A stretch of 64,000 nt of DNA, taken from NCBI RefSeq assembly GCF_964656455.1, contig NC_135717.1, positions 138,832,308-138,896,307 of the forward strand. The letters are read 5' to 3'. This document shows, piece by piece, positions 21,519 through 34,745 of this stretch. The DNA comes from Halichoerus grypus. Lineage: Eukaryota; Chordata; Mammalia; Carnivora; Phocidae. Each line of letters begins with the position of its first letter. Within the stretch, counting starts at the first letter, position 1. A program made the position numbers and the translations under genes. Under the pieces are notes generated by a model. The model worked only from the letters and a program-made list of their open reading frames with translations. It was not told the origin of the DNA and ran no database searches.

Positions 21519-23030
21519 AAAAAAAAAAAGAGAAAGAAAATGATTCCTACTTCCTAATGGTTGAAGCCTCAATAGGTTGATTTACATATAATTGTTACAT
21601 ATATTCTGAAGTGTTTTTGCAATATTGGGTTTTTTTTTTTTTTTTTTTTTTTTTACCTTCTCATTTGTGTTTGAATACTGTTGAAACTTTCCAGCAGTCC
21701 ATGGCCATTCTGATTCAAGCGAAGGAGCTTGTGCTTTGGAGTGTATGTTTGTGCTCTGTGTTGTTATTCCTCTAGTTCATGGAAGGACAATCTGATAATT
21801 GCTTTTTCTGTTTTTGTATAGGAATCGTTTATTGGGAAGTGTAGCTTTAACAGTTTATTTTGGGAGATGTCATAAGAATCCCAAAGACGTTATGGAAAGT
21901 TTGAGCTCTGTAGTCATGGTGATAAGATTTTGATGTAAGCAGCCAGGTGGCCCCATATGGCAAAGGACCTAGTCTAAATGAAAGCTTTATTTTTGAAACT
22001 GTAAAGAATCTTCATTTTTAATCTTTCATTCATTTTCTCGTGTGAGTCCCCAAAAGCTTTACTCAGAAATTTCAAGATGGTTACACTTGGCTGGATTTCT
22101 AAATTATACAGAATTATGATCTGTGGCTTTATTCTGAGAATAAATATTGCAAAGGAGTTACATGATGTAAGCCTGTATTTACTGTTGGAGGAGCAATGAA
22201 GATTTTCTTTTATCTTATTTTATTTTTATGAACTCTGAAAACTAAGTAAATGCTAAAGAGTGGTGGAAAAGTTACATGGGCCAAACGTGATGAGGAGCAC
22301 AGGGTAAAGGCTGACAGAATCTTACAATGACCTGAGGTTACATTTGTAGCTTCATTCTTGCCTCTCTGGCATCCATATCCCCTCCCCTCTTTCAGCTTCT
22401 GTTGCATTGTATGCTGCTTGGCCCTCTAGCTGAAACTTTATCTTAACCAGAATATACCTGTGGTTGCCACGCAGTTTCTTTTCTTCCATTTCTTAAAATA
22501 TGTTTGAAAAAGTTTCCATGTTCTTACCTGCCACTGAAACTGTGCATCCATTTGAAAGCGGATTCTCTGTGAAACTACCAAAGCCTCAACATCAGGACCC
22601 CTCATTTGTATGAGCCTTTTCCTAGGCCTTTATAAGGGGCTTGTGCAGTTTTGTGTTCATAATATTTTTCTTTCAAAGAGGACTCTAAAATTGGTTAATG
22701 TTTATGTCCCACAAAATCTGAATATGCCCCAAGTTCTGTTGCCAAATACTACTGAAATATTGTTGTTAAAATGATCAGTAACTACAGCATTTAAGGTTTT
22801 GCCTAACTGGACTTCCTTGTACATTACACTCTTAATCTCTTTTCCATGAAAAGCTTTTCACTTTGGTTCATATTTTTTGCGGTTACTGTAGTTTTTTGAA
22901 AGTTCCTCCTCATCTGAGTTGTAGGCTGTTTTCTTATCTCTACTGGCATTACCCAGGGCTCCGGTTCTAGTCCTCCCTTCTTATTCAGTTAACACTCTCC
23001 ATGTAACACACACATTTTCAAGTTTTCAAC
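21519..23030. other. Unassigned sequence
   Basis: Contains a 24-T run at about 21631-21654. No gene or named repeat recognised. Confidence 0.4.
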
Positions 23031-23034
23031 CACC

Positions 23035-23230
23035 CCCATTCTGCAGTGCACAATACAGTAGCCACTAGTCACATATGGTTACTTAGCAGTTGAAATATAA
23101 CTAGTGCCATATGCTGAAAAAATATTTTGGATACGTTGGTAAAATAAAATATAACTTTATTTGTTATCAATATGTTATAACTTTAAAAAATGTAGCTAGT
23201 AGAAAATTTTAAATTTCATATGTGAAATGC
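23035..23230. mobile_element. DNA-transposon-like remnant, family uncertain
   Basis: CAGTAGCCACTAGTCACATA and TTAGCAGTTGAAATATAACT resemble a common mammalian DNA-element repeat whose ends carry the CACTAGCCACATGTGG motif. The second end has decayed here. Confidence 0.4.
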
Positions 23231-23249
23231 ATCATATTTCTATTTGAGT

Positions 23250-23640
23250 GCACAAGAGATGCTGATGGCTGCCAAATCTCTGTCTCCAGTCCAGACCCCT
23301 CGCTGGAAATTCAAGCATGAAAGTCCTGCTGGAAATCCTTCTGGGCATCTTACGAGGCCTCAGACTGAACCCATCACCTTCTTAGTCAAATGCTCCTGTT
23401 TTCTTTATGTCAGTTGGAGGAATGCACTGCCTTTATGTCCAAACTAGAGACCTCATATCATACTTGATTCCACCTTCTTGCTCATGCCCATAACAAATCA
23501 ATCACAAATCTTAGTCAATTAGATCTCATAATTACATTTCAAATGTATCCTTTTAATCCTCACTGCATCTAACCTGGTTTGAGCACTCCTCTGTTTTTTA
23601 CGTGAACTGTTGTAACAATATTCCAAGTATTTTTCCCATT
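23250..23640 (+). mobile_element. LINE-2 fragment
   Basis: TCTGTCTCCAGTCCAGACCC, CTGGGCATCTTACGAGGCCT, ATCATACTTGATTCCACC and CTTTTAATCCTCACTGCATC lie in the order of the L2 region upstream of its 3' end. Confidence 0.6.
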
Positions 23641-25774
23641 GGGTACCTCTCAAATATATTCTCTGGGGACTGATGGTTTGTATAGGAGAGGAAATATAGG
23701 CAGATGATTGAAAAAAAACAAAAACAGAGGCTTACTGGGAGGAGTTGCCATAACTTTATGAGTGGAGAAGTGCACAATTCTAATTATAAAGCAGGTGCTT
23801 TATATATGTGGAGTGGATTGCTGTATAAAACCATTAATCTCTACCCTCAAATTGTCAATGCAATCAGAAGATATGCACGTTTCTCAAATTTTCAGTAAAA
23901 TGACTCTGATTGCATTTTCCTTAGAATATAACTTACAAACGTTTTTCCCAAGACTTTGCTCTTCACTCTGGCATGCTCATCCAACCACTTTTAATACCTT
24001 TCCCTTGCTACTCTTCTATGATATCTGCTTTGGTGGCTGTTTTAGATTGTAAGTGCCTAGAATAAAGAAAGTGAATTGCTGAAACAAGATGGTGCATGTT
24101 GGATATTAGTAACTTTATTTTAATTATGATAATGTCCTATTACTATTTATTAAGGCAAACTCTAAGGAAAGTGAACATTAATCTTCAAATAGTAGAAGGT
24201 TCTTGGTGAGAAAAACTGAATAACAAACTAACCAAGTATCTTCTAACTGTTAATTTTTACATTAACATTCTCCTCTTTTTTTTTTTTTTTTTTTTTTGGC
24301 AATGGGTGAGTTCATCAATACCTTTGCTGATATTTTTTTTCCTTAGGATCTTTACGTTTTAACAAGTAAAATTGGTGCCTGGCACCTAGTGATTCAAACT
24401 TCTTTGAGGTAGAAATACATCAATTCTACACTGTCTTTACCTGACTCAGAGAAGAAGGATTGCTTTAGTCATAGAAGATGCTCAGCATAGTAAAAACATA
24501 AAAGAAGGAGCCGTTATCTTTAGATGTGGAAATAAATGATCGTTGTTATATATCATGAATGCAGTGGTACATGGTTGTAATCATGCTTCGTCTTTTGAAG
24601 GTATAAAGGATCTCTGTTCTCCAGTGATAACCCTCTACTTTGGTGTGATCAATTTCAATTTAAAATTTGTATCAAATATGCATTCAATTATTTAGATTTC
24701 AATACAACTTAATAAGTATTCTTATTAACGTTCTCTGTCATGAACCCTTCAATTTTACTTCTGTGCTAAACCAGGCTTGCTGGGATGATTACATTAATAA
24801 TACATCTCTATCCAAAATTGAAGTGCCGGGTAGAGAACATGCTAATAGGTTTCATTGATTTCAACTTGGAAATGGGTGCAGGCAATCAGAAAGCAGGTGC
24901 AAACCTGACTAGCAGTGAACTACTGGGAGAATATTGAGCCAGGATCAGTGGCAAGATTCATAGCTGTGATTTGAGTTAGAAAAGTGTTAAACATAATGAA
25001 GTTAAAATGATTAAAGCCTTCTGAGAGAAATGTGAATGCTTCATTATGCCTTTCAGATGGTGGCTTTGAGTGATAAGAGTTCTAAATTCTGTCTTAGTAA
25101 TTTTATTAGTTTTTTTCTATTTTTTGCCTGGGGTTAGCTGCATCTAGATTCACTCTTATTTTAGTTTTCTAAAAACTTCGAAGATGAGGTTAAGGACACA
25201 GCTCAAAACATTCAAACATCATACTACCCATGTACTTTAAAATTAATTTGGATTTGATTTCAACATTTGTAAAAGTGCTGTCTCATTAAGGCTAATTCTG
25301 TACTTGAGTATGGACTCCTTTATATTTATTCCTTTATTTCTGGTCCTCAAATTTTGAAAGATACTGTACATAAAAAGTGATTTTAGAGTTAGTTGGACGG
25401 AAGGATTCCTTAAAATGCAAGGTGGAAACAGTAGTCATATTCCTAATTTTTCTTTTGTTTTTCTCCATCTTAGGTTATCTTCTTTTGAAGTAGGCCCCTT
25501 CCTCTTGATAGGCATACTTTCAGACACTGTACTTCTATATGGTTTTGCACAGGTAATAATTGAAATGGTTATCATTAGAAACCTTCAATAACATAGAAAC
25601 TGACTCATTCCCTGGAAATTTAAGAGGTCCGTTTGGTTTCTTCAAACAGCTTATGATAGGTGACGGAAGGAATAGGTAATAAGGATTAGGCCTCTGTGTT
25701 CTGTCCTGGGAATAGCACCTGTGACTAAGGGGCTGCTCCACAGGGCATGGTCTTTGTAATTTGGAGCACATGCT
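23641..25774. other. Unassigned sequence
   Basis: Contains a T-run near 24276-24297. No gene or named repeat recognised; several short frames without recognisable products. Confidence 0.4.
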
Positions 25775-25960
25775 GGGAATTCAGGCTGCCTGAGAATTAA
25801 TCCCTGCTCCACCGACTTGCAGGCTTTGTGACTTCGTGTCTCACTTAAGAAATGGGGCTGATACTGATACCTACCTATGGAGTTGTTGTGAGAATTAAAT
25901 GAGTCTATTCACTTAAATCTGTCAGAGCAATGCCTGACACATGGTAAGTACCCTATAAAT
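25775..25960 (+). mobile_element. MIR SINE
   Basis: GACTTGCAGGCTTTGTGACT, GGAGTTGTTGTGAGAATTAA, ATGAGTCTATTCAC and AGCAATGCCTGACACATGGT follow MIR order from its middle to its 3' end. Confidence 0.72.
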
Positions 25961-26482
25961 GTGTGGTAGTAGTTGTTGCTGCTGTTATTGCTGTATTATT
26001 ATAATAATTATTACAAAATCCCTGTACCTCCTTTCCCAAAACTGTCCTTATAGCAAGTGCTGTTCCGTCCTGACACCATTCCCACCGTCATTCATTCCAG
26101 CTCTCTTTCTTTTGCATTCCTGCTGAAATACTATACTATACTACGTCTAGATTTCTTTACATTCCTGAGAAATTTGAATTTGACACGATCTACCAAATCC
26201 TTAAGAGTGGGTGTTGATAATGCCAGGTAATGCGTTTTATTCGCTTTATTGAATGAGAAGACTGCTTTGAGCAAGGACCAAATCTACCCCGATGACTGCT
26301 TGTTAATTTGGTAATGTTGGGAGAATGTAAAAAGAATAATTTGGTCACATATAGGATTCTTAGTCCTGAGGCTGCCTTCCTAAATCTTCTCAGCTATTAT
26401 TTTACTGGTATAGTTTTAACTTCTGATGGTTTTTTATGTATCTAAAGAATAGGAAAGATCTTTCTGGTTGCTCATGCCACTT
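25961..26482. other. Unassigned sequence
   Basis: An AT-rich trinucleotide-like stretch follows the MIR. Nothing else recognised. Confidence 0.35.
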
Positions 26483-26494
26483 AAAGTGTATGTG

Positions 26495-26859
26495 TTTTTT
26501 TTTTTTTTAATTTAATTTTATTATGTTATGTTAGTCACCATACAGTACATCATTAGTTTTTGATGTAGTGTTCCATGATTCATTGTTTGCGTATAACACT
26601 CAGTGCTCCATTCAATACGTGCCCTCCTTAATACCCATCACCGGGCTAACCCATCACCCCACCCCCCTCCCCTCTAGAACCCTCAGTTTGTTTCTCAGAG
26701 TCCATAGCCTCTCATGGTTCATCTCCCCCTCCGATTCCCCCCCTTCATTTTTCCCTTCCTACTATCTTTTTTTTTTTTTTTTTTAACATGTATTATTTGT
26801 TTCAGGGGTACAGGTCTGTGATTCATCAGTCTTACACAATTCACAGCGCTCACCCTAGC
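26495..26859 (-). mobile_element. 5'-truncated L1 with 12-bp target-site duplication
   Basis: Carnivoran L1 3' UTR on the minus strand: CACTGAGTGTTATACGCAAA, GGGTTCTAGAGGGGAGGGGG, poly-A seen as the T-run at the left. Two regions are G-rich on the minus strand. The repeat AAAGTGTATGTG flanks it at 26483-26494 and 26860-26871. Only about 365 bp of the 6-kb element was inserted. Confidence 0.88.
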
Positions 26860-26871
26860 AAAGTGTATGTG

Positions 26872-28340
26872 GTTTTAATCAGGTAACTTAACTTCTCTAA
26901 GGCTGTTTTCTAATTTAAATAAGGTTAGAAATAGTATCTACTTTATGGGATTGTAGCTAGGATTTACTGATTCAGTGAATATGATGTCCCTAATACATTT
27001 GTGATCCTAATAAGTTGTTTCTCATCTTTATTAACCTAGAAAGAAACATCCTTCATAGTTAGATTCTTGGAGAGATTCTGACAAGTGCTTCAGGCTACAG
27101 CTCTGCTTCTGACTGTAGCGCTTGGTGAAAGGAAATCCACTGAGGCCAGCCCCAGGCTGAATTTTGTGGACCACACCTTCTTCTGTTCTGCCACCTATCT
27201 ATGGCCGAGAATGGTCCCTATCCCTTCTGCTTTCTTCACACTGGATGATGAATATTAATTTGTTAATCTCTCCGACTGTAAGCAATGGTCTTGGTGAGCC
27301 TGTGCTCAACCTTGGCTTTCTTCAGAAGAGGGATTTTAATACGTAATAACTAGAGCAAGAAAAATGTGAAGAGTAATCCTAAATGAAGAGGTAAAAGGTA
27401 AGCATGATATGTGGTTGCCAGTATTTTTATTTGTCCCACAACAAAAAAATAGAGAAGCAGATTCTCACAGATCCTCATTCTTGATTAACGTCCAGTGAAA
27501 GCCTAAAGCCATCCTGGTAAAACTTTTTATGTGGTTCGCCTCCCACTGAAAACTAAATAAAAATGAAGAAATTTAGGCCCATTTCCCTGTGTAAAACTTT
27601 CACTATAGCAAGGGCAAACCTAGAAATTCAGCCATTAGTTCATCGTACTCAAATTATTCCCTGGTGAATTCTGTCTTCTGTACGGGAAACTTCTTAGTGT
27701 CATCATTAAGCATCTTAAGAAACCCTGTATTGTTGTTACTTAATTCACTTGATCATAATGGTCATCGGAGAGTTTGTGAGGTGTAAATGACAGGTGAAAT
27801 TATCAGTGGCTAAACTGCCAATACCTATTCTGTGGCTTTCGATTATATAATAATTTCTCCAATTATTCATTTTAATTTCTAAAGGCAAGGGTCACAAGAA
27901 CACATTTTCCTTGAATGAATAAGCACTAGGGAAATAATTTGAGGCCACTGCATTAAACAGTAATTGTCCATTTTTTCTTTCTTTTTTTTTTTTTTTTTAC
28001 CAGTGCAGAGAACCCAAGAAGCTCTGGGAAATAATGGTTTTCATTTTGTTATGGATATCTGAAGAAAAAGAAAAGCTTAGAGAGGGTTGTCACATATTTC
28101 TTTAGATACATTTGGGAAAGAAATTCAACTGGGTCAACTATGGATACATATACACATCAAAATTATTGTTCCTCTTTTATCAATTAGGTATTTGTAGACA
28201 TATTCTTAATTTTGTAATACCAATTTTGTAATACCAATACCAATTAAATGAAATTGAGGAGAATACCTTAGTAAATCGATTAGAAAAAAGATTTATTACA
28301 TGACTATATATGTATTTATAATTTTACTCTTCTTGCCATG
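26872..28340. other. Unassigned sequence
   Basis: A short duplication (AATTTTGTAATACC twice) lies at 28207-28235 and a T-run near 27982-27999. No gene or named repeat recognised. Confidence 0.4.
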
Positions 28341-28384
28341 AGTGTGTGTATGTGTGTGTGCACGTGTGTGTGTGTGTGTGTGTA
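28341..28384. repeat. (GT)n microsatellite, interrupted
   Basis: GT units broken by AT and GCAC variants, then about ten pure GT units. Confidence 0.93.
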
Positions 28385-30892
28385 TTTGTGCTATCTCAAT
28401 CACTTTGTCTTGGATTCCCCTCAACCACAATTCACTTGAGGGAGAATCTGTTTCTTACTGATACTAGACTATATTTTTCTATTTCTGTGACCTCAGTGGT
28501 GTTTGTCATATATCTAGAAGGTATCATATGCTAGATTTGTTTTCCTTCCAAATCATTAAATTAAAAATATGAAACAACAGACCCAAAGCTGATTTGCCAG
28601 TGAGCCAATCATTTGTACAGGAAACAGATATTACCAAATTGACTTGATGAATTTTCCACCCTCCCAGCTTCTACCTCCCTTTTCTCACCCATCGATCTTC
28701 AATTAAGAGTATATTTTGGGATATTTTTTCATCCCATTGTCTAGGGGGAAAGGAACCAGTGAGAATCTATAGCACAATTAATTCATAGTTTTCAATAAAC
28801 ACTAATTGAAGAAAAATCCAGGATTCCGTACTTTGGCATTTATAATTCATTCATTCTTTCATTGACTCAACAAAAAATTACTGAATACTTGTGTGTCATG
28901 TAAGTATAACATAGATAAAATCATGTTTATGGAGTGTGGCTACTTGAAACGCTTTTTAGTATGTCCATTCTAGATTTAATTTGTGTACAACACAGCAAAC
29001 ATACTCAGGCATATTCTGATATATAAAAAATACAGGAGTTAAAATATAGAAACACACATAGAATATAGAAAAATAGAGAATTCATATGTATAGTAACAAG
29101 TAATATGGTACTCACATTTTCTTTTTCAACAAATTTTTAATATGTACATATAGGATATTGTTGCTATACAAATTTCACATTTATAGGCTTCAAAAATGGA
29201 GTAACTTATTATGTACTTTTATTTTTCTCTGTCATGTTTTTATTTATCTTGCAGTGTCAAGAGTTTTTCGTTGTTGCTTTTATTTCAATTCCTTTAGTAT
29301 GAGTATGTGTCTCTTGACAACTGCTCTTTCATTCCTGAGTACACAGATGTAGATCCTATGCAGACTCTTGCAGTTACTTCAAAATGAATATAGTGAAGAT
29401 AGGAGATGATGTGTGAAATGCTGCAGCAGTTATCGATTGCCCTGCCACACGAACAGGAATAAACCGAATTACTGCTATTATGCAGGCCTTTTATAATTAT
29501 GGGCAAAGGCCAAGGTTAGGCTGGAAAGTGAATTGCTTCAGAATGCTATATGACATATGGATTTTTCAGAAAGGATGGAGATTGAAGGCTTGGAGAGATT
29601 GTGAACTTTGCCCTGTTACACGGAACACGCTTGTTTGACCAAGATTAAAAATCGGTTATAACAGGCAGACATACCTCCTTGTTAAATGCTATCCTTTGAA
29701 TTGTAAACAAGGTGGTTGAAAAATCATTATGTAAAAAAAAAAATCACATAGTGGGTGATCAATACACTTTACTGACAGAAGTTTGTGAACTGACATAAGT
29801 TGACCAACTTTAAGATACACCAAACAAAATACTGGGAAAATTATATTTCATCTACTTAGGTCCATAGCAGTTGAAATTCTGGCTTACATCCTTCTAAATA
29901 ACAAATAAAAAATTTCCAGTTTTCTGCTTTGAAGTTTCCTCAGAATTCTTTTAAGTTCTCAGGGACCTGAATTCTTCATATATAAACACTGCATGCATTT
30001 GCTTGCAAGCAAATAAAATCTTGAGTTTGTATGTGATTATACAATATCTGAGATGATATTCAAGTCCTTGCTTTTAGTCATCAAAATATTAAAGTCAGTC
30101 AAATATTTTTCTTTTGTTTTTCTGTAAATCAATACTTTACTGTTTTTTTTTTTTTCACATTTTAGTCAAATGCTTTGGAGCAATATAGAGATAACCTTGT
30201 TGACTCTGGTTCTAGCAGTGACATTTAAGATGGAAAACTTGATAGGCAATAATTTATACTATTTTTTTTTAAAGGAAATCGTTATGATCTATAGTTATGG
30301 TCCATCCCACAAATGTCACCGTTCTATTGCATTCTTCTTTGAAATTTGGTCTTAGTATTTTATATTTGAATATCTTACCTCATACATGGTGATGAACCTC
30401 TTCAGGGCAGGGATCATAGAAAATCCCAAGAATTACCAGCTTTTCTGAGGCCAGTGCTGAATAACACAAACTGTGTCATGCTGAGAGGAAATAAGAGAGG
30501 GGATGAGAGGATGAATACTAAGTCCAACGGTGTTTTAAAAGGCCATATGCCCAGGATTGAAGGGGCCGTGGGAGTAGGAATATTCCAGTCTTCTAGTGGT
30601 GGACAGTAGTGGCAGGCGCAGTGATGGGAGAAAAGATGACCTAGATCAGAAAAGCAGAAGGGGCAGCATTAATGGTAGTGATGGAGGAGGAAGGAGACAA
30701 GGCAGGGAGTAATAGCGGTTTTTCACATCCATGTATCGGAAATGCACAGTCAGGTATGTACAGCCTGTAGGTGAAAGAGGATGACAATCCAGTCCTGCAG
30801 GATTAGGTGTATAATGAGTAACTATTGATTTACATGATCTAGACCAGCATGTCCAGGAGAAATAGAATACAAGCTTCATATCTAATTTAAAA
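28385..30892. other. Unassigned AT-rich sequence
   Basis: The longest stretch without a recognised repeat in this half of the window. No exon, RNA gene or conserved motif could be identified by eye. Confidence 0.4.
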
Positions 30893-30902
30893 TTTTCTAG
30901 TA

Positions 30903-31122
30903 CTGGGGCGCCTGGGTGGCTCAGTCGTTTAAGCGTCTGTCTGCCTTCGGCTCAGGTCATGATCCCAGGGTCCTGGGATTGAGCCCCGCATTGGGCTCCC
31001 TGCTCAGTGGGAAGCCTGCTTCTCCCTCTGCCTCTGCTCTTCCCCCCCAACCCCGCTTGTGCTTGCTCACACTCTCTCGTGCTCTCTCTCTTTCAAATAA
31101 ATAAAATCTTAAAAAAATTTTT
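30903..31122 (+). mobile_element. Can-SINE with small insertion in the head
   Basis: Head reads GTTTAAGCGTCTGTCTGCC, so a GTCT unit is duplicated relative to the other copies. The body has CTTGTGCTTGCTCACACTCT, a subfamily difference. Duplication TTTTCTAGTA at 30893-30902 and 31123-31132. Confidence 0.93.
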
Positions 31123-31132
31123 TTTTCTAGTA

Positions 31133-33130
31133 GGTACATCTTAAAAGCAAAAAGAAACAGAGGAAACAGTTTTAGCCCTATAATTTACTTTACCCAATAT
31201 TTCCAAAATATCATTTCATTAGGTAATCAAATGAAAATTAGTGAACTACTTTATATATTTTTTGGTAATAAGTTTTAAAAATCTGGTCATTTAACAATGT
31301 ACATCTCCATTTAGACTAGTTGAATTTCTAGTGATCAGTATCTCTATATGGCTAGTAGTGATTTTATTGGACAGTGAAGGTATGTGTTGTTGTTGTTGTT
31401 GTTGTTTTTAATAAAAAGTGTTCTTTCCTATCTTCTAAAAATGGAAGTGTATATGGTTTCTGGGTATTTCTCACATTTGTATGTTGCCATTTAAAATCTT
31501 AGAAGGATTTCTTCAGTATAGTGCGGAAGGCTGTTTCGAAATTTTAACAGAATAGTCCCAGTGTTATTGAGGTCATACTGTGTCCTTGGGGTCTTACCCT
31601 GGCCATGAATAATTAGGAGCTCTGAGGAATCCCTGAAATTATAGCTGAAATTCTTTGTGTGGATGTATGATGATGTATACATGCACACGTTCCCATATGG
31701 CTCTCTGGGAGGAAAGTCTATGCCTTTTGACACTCCCACCACCCCACCAAAAAGAGTTTAAGAACTTTTGCCAGTGTTTATTTTCTTTAGGTAAAGAAAC
31801 CAAATATTAAATTAAAATGAAGTTGGTGAAATGAAAATCAGGACTGTAGTTAAAATTGGCTAGAAAGCCTGCCATGATTACTCATATACACATTATAATA
31901 AATACCTAATTAGGAATCTGTGGGTCTGATGGACAGAATGAATTAAATGAGATTCTACAATATTGTATTCATTATCAAAATTTGACAAGTAATTGTTTAA
32001 TCCTTTACAGTTTTTAATGAGGCATTTACATAACTTGCAAATGACACATTAATTAACATAACTTGTCTGAGGGCTCCACAGTTTTGTTCTTAATGGCATA
32101 TTTCTGGCAAGGCTACCTATTCAGAGTGTGATGAAAATAACTTCAGCTCATCCAGGATGCTTCATTTCTGGTTTAGCGTATGCTGTATGCTTTCAATCTA
32201 ACTTTCCTGTGGGAGAACAATTTTAATTCTCTAGTTCTATGATCTATGTTCTAAAATCTATTATTTTGTTTTCAAAGGGATATTTTGTTGATTTAAAGAA
32301 ATCAGAATTACAGTAGAATCCCACCTTGATGGAATTTGGGGTGATGAGAAGTCTGTATTTCATTATTTGTGTGCAACAGGTGTCAGGTGATAAAGCCTTT
32401 TCCCTCTTACTTCCCTTTTCCTTTTCTAAATAATTCCCCATTTATAAGTGCATTTGAATTGCAGAGACTGGAAAACATTTTTAGCAATCTGTAATTATTA
32501 ATTGATGACCTTTATATCACACAAGCTCCCTAGTGACTTGGCTAGAGACAACTATAATAAATCCCGGCATTAACATAAATTAATCATGAAAGAAAATAGG
32601 AGATATGTGAAGAGCTGAAAATGAGATTAGAGGTAACATTTTTTTTTTTCTAGAAAATACAAAACAAGAGCAAAGGTTTTAGGGAGAATAGAAATAGATA
32701 ATCTCACATGCAAAGAAAAATGAGAAGCAAAGCCCAACGACTGGGTAACATGAATGTGCAGATTGGGTAGAGAAAGGTCTGAGTTGTATGGACAGGCTGC
32801 CAAGGGGTTGGAGGACAGTGAAAAGCCAGTTAGCAGATCTAAAGATGAGAAGTGACATCTAATACAAAGCCGTTTTGGAAGGATTAGAATGTAGTAAAGA
32901 TAATTGTAGTACAGAAGAAAGGAGGAAATCACATGGGTTAGAAAAAAAAAAAAGGAAAAATTCAAGAAATAGGAACTAAGCACCACAAGTTTGGCAAAGC
33001 TGACATGGAGCTCTGTCCGGAGGCGTTGATGGGCTCTCTTCAACTGGCATGTGTCTCCAAACCTCCCAGGGACAGAGGCTGCAGTCATGGTCGTAATTAC
33101 ACGAAATGGATTTGGAGCAGTAATTGTCTC
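31133..33130. other. Unassigned sequence
   Basis: Contains the (GTT)n run listed separately. A 153-codon minus-strand frame (32627-33088) is hydrophobic and low in complexity and has no recognisable domain. Confidence 0.4.
31386..31407. repeat. (GTT)n microsatellite
   Basis: Seven GTT units. Confidence 0.9.
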
Positions 33131-33646
33131 TTAGTCCATTTGGGTTGCTGTAACAGAATACCACAGATTGGATGCCTTATTAAAAAAAGTTTATTACTTA
33201 TAGTCCTGAAGGCTGGGAAGTCTAAGATCACGGTGCCAGCAGATTCCCAGTCTGTTGAGGGTCCATGTCTTGGTTCATAGCTGGCTGTCTTCTCATTGTG
33301 TCTTTGCATGGTGGAAGGGATGAGAGCGTTCTCTGGAGTCTCTTTTATTTTTTAAAAATTTTAAATAATTTTTTTTAGAGAGGGAGGGATGAGAGATGGC
33401 AGGAGAGGAGGAGAGAATCTTAAATATGCCACACCCAGCACAGAACCTGACACAGGGCTTGATCTCACAATCCTGAGATTATGACCTGAGCCAAAATCAA
33501 GAGTTGGATGCTTAACTGACTGAGCATGCATGAGGATTCTGCCCTCATGACCTAATCACCTCCAAAAGATCCCACTTCCTACTATGACATTGGAGATTAG
33601 GTTTCAACATAGGAACTGCGGGAAGGCACAAACATTCATTCTACAG
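33131..33646 (-). mobile_element. MST/MLT1-type MaLR LTR split by an old SINE
   Basis: Plus-strand landmarks CTTAGTCCATTTGGGTTGCT, GGCTGGGAAGTCTAAGATCA, TTCATAGCTGGCTGTCTTCT, CATGACCTAATCACCTCC and the end ACATTCATTCTACAGCA are those of an inverted MSTA/MLT1-like LTR with TG..CA ends. An old Can-SINE has replaced or split the middle. Confidence 0.72.
33345..33530 (-). mobile_element. Old Can-SINE within the MaLR LTR
   Basis: GAACCTGACACAGGGCTTGA, GATTATGACCTGAGCC and GGATGCTTAACTGACTGAGC give the minus-strand SINEC order. The last part of the head has decayed into GCATGCATGAGG, and no duplication is visible. Confidence 0.8.
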
Positions 33647-33998
33647 CAATTTGCTTTTTTTCTTCTCCTGTGATTCTACTGAAGGGGTTAAGTTTGGAAA
33701 TCATGATGAACATGTGGGTGCACATTCACACACACAAGCACTGAAATCTTCTGGGGTCAGACGGATTGGAAGTGCACATCACCTTGGCAGTGCTGTCATG
33801 CCAACATCAGACAGATTTCAAAGAGTACAAGCCAATGTGACAAGGCCTTTCCTGGAACTCAAGCAGACTGGTTTATGGAATGTGGGCTACGGATAGGAAT
33901 TTAGTTTTAAGGTGGTCAGGTCATTAACAAGGAGATGGGGTTGGTTGATAGTTTAAACATCATTCACACCATCACTATCTTTACTCCTACTGACCCTT
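33647..33998. other. Unassigned sequence
   Basis: No recognised gene or repeat. An 81-codon plus-strand frame has no recognisable product. Confidence 0.35.
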
Positions 33999-34020
33999 CC
34001 TTGTGTGTGTGTGTGTGTGT

Positions 34021-34051
<31 letters not shown>
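33999..34051. repeat. (GT)n microsatellite with one GG interruption
   Basis: About 26 GT units in two runs separated by a single extra G. Confidence 0.95.
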
Positions 34052-34054
<3 letters not shown>

Positions 34055-34664
34055 ATAAATCATGGCTCGGAATGGGGAATGAGTAGCTATATTTGAACTA
34101 AACCAACATTTAGACATACGGACAGTCTGCCTGAGTGTTGATTTATTAGGAGGAGTTTAACAGGTCAGATGCTCATATTTTTATAGCAAATATTGATGTA
34201 TTAGAATTACAGCCAGAGAAGTCTGAATCCAGACAGTTCCTGCAAGAGCAGGCAGAAATTGGTGCTTTCTGCTCCAGAGTAGGCAGAAGGGAAGGCTTCT
34301 GTCAAAAGCTTCATAGTATCGTGCTTGCCTTTTCCTTACCCCACAAACACGGGTGTGCTTCATGTTGATAGAAGAATCCATCCAGGATCTCCATAAATTG
34401 TTCTGAAGCTCTGTACTGAAAGTTCTCAACAAACCTGGGTTAACTTCTTCCCCTCTGCTACAAGCATGAGATTCTTCTCTAGCAAGGAGTACCTCTAAGA
34501 CCACTGCAGGAAGGTTCTGGGAGACAAATAGGTAGATAACCTGTTACCGCTCCTTTTTTAGCATGAATTGACCTGGCTTTTTACATCCAGAACTTCCTCG
34601 AGACATCTGTAGCTGCTAAGTTTTAGAGTAGTACATCACTAAATTTGGGTTCTTTTTTTTATTC
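34052..34664. other. Unassigned sequence
   Basis: No gene or named repeat recognised. A 107-codon minus-strand frame (34181-34504) has no recognisable domain. Confidence 0.35.
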
Positions 34665-34745
34665 CATTTTCAGCTTTATTGAGGTACAGTTGATATATAA
34701 CATTGTATAAATTTAAGGTATACAACAATATGACTTGATTTTGGG
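34665..34745 (-). mobile_element. Old L1 3' UTR fragment
   Basis: TTTTCAGCTTTATTGAGGTA, CAGTTGATATATAACATTG and TTTAAGGTATACAACAATAT match the inverted 3' part of ancient L1 elements. Confidence 0.6.

Noticed and set aside
32627..33088. 153-codon minus-strand open frame
   Set aside because: Runs of Phe and Ser from T-rich DNA; no domain recognised and no splice or promoter context.
33999..34051. A CRISPR-like or structured repeat array
   Set aside because: It is a plain dinucleotide microsatellite, as are the other tandem arrays in this vertebrate sequence.
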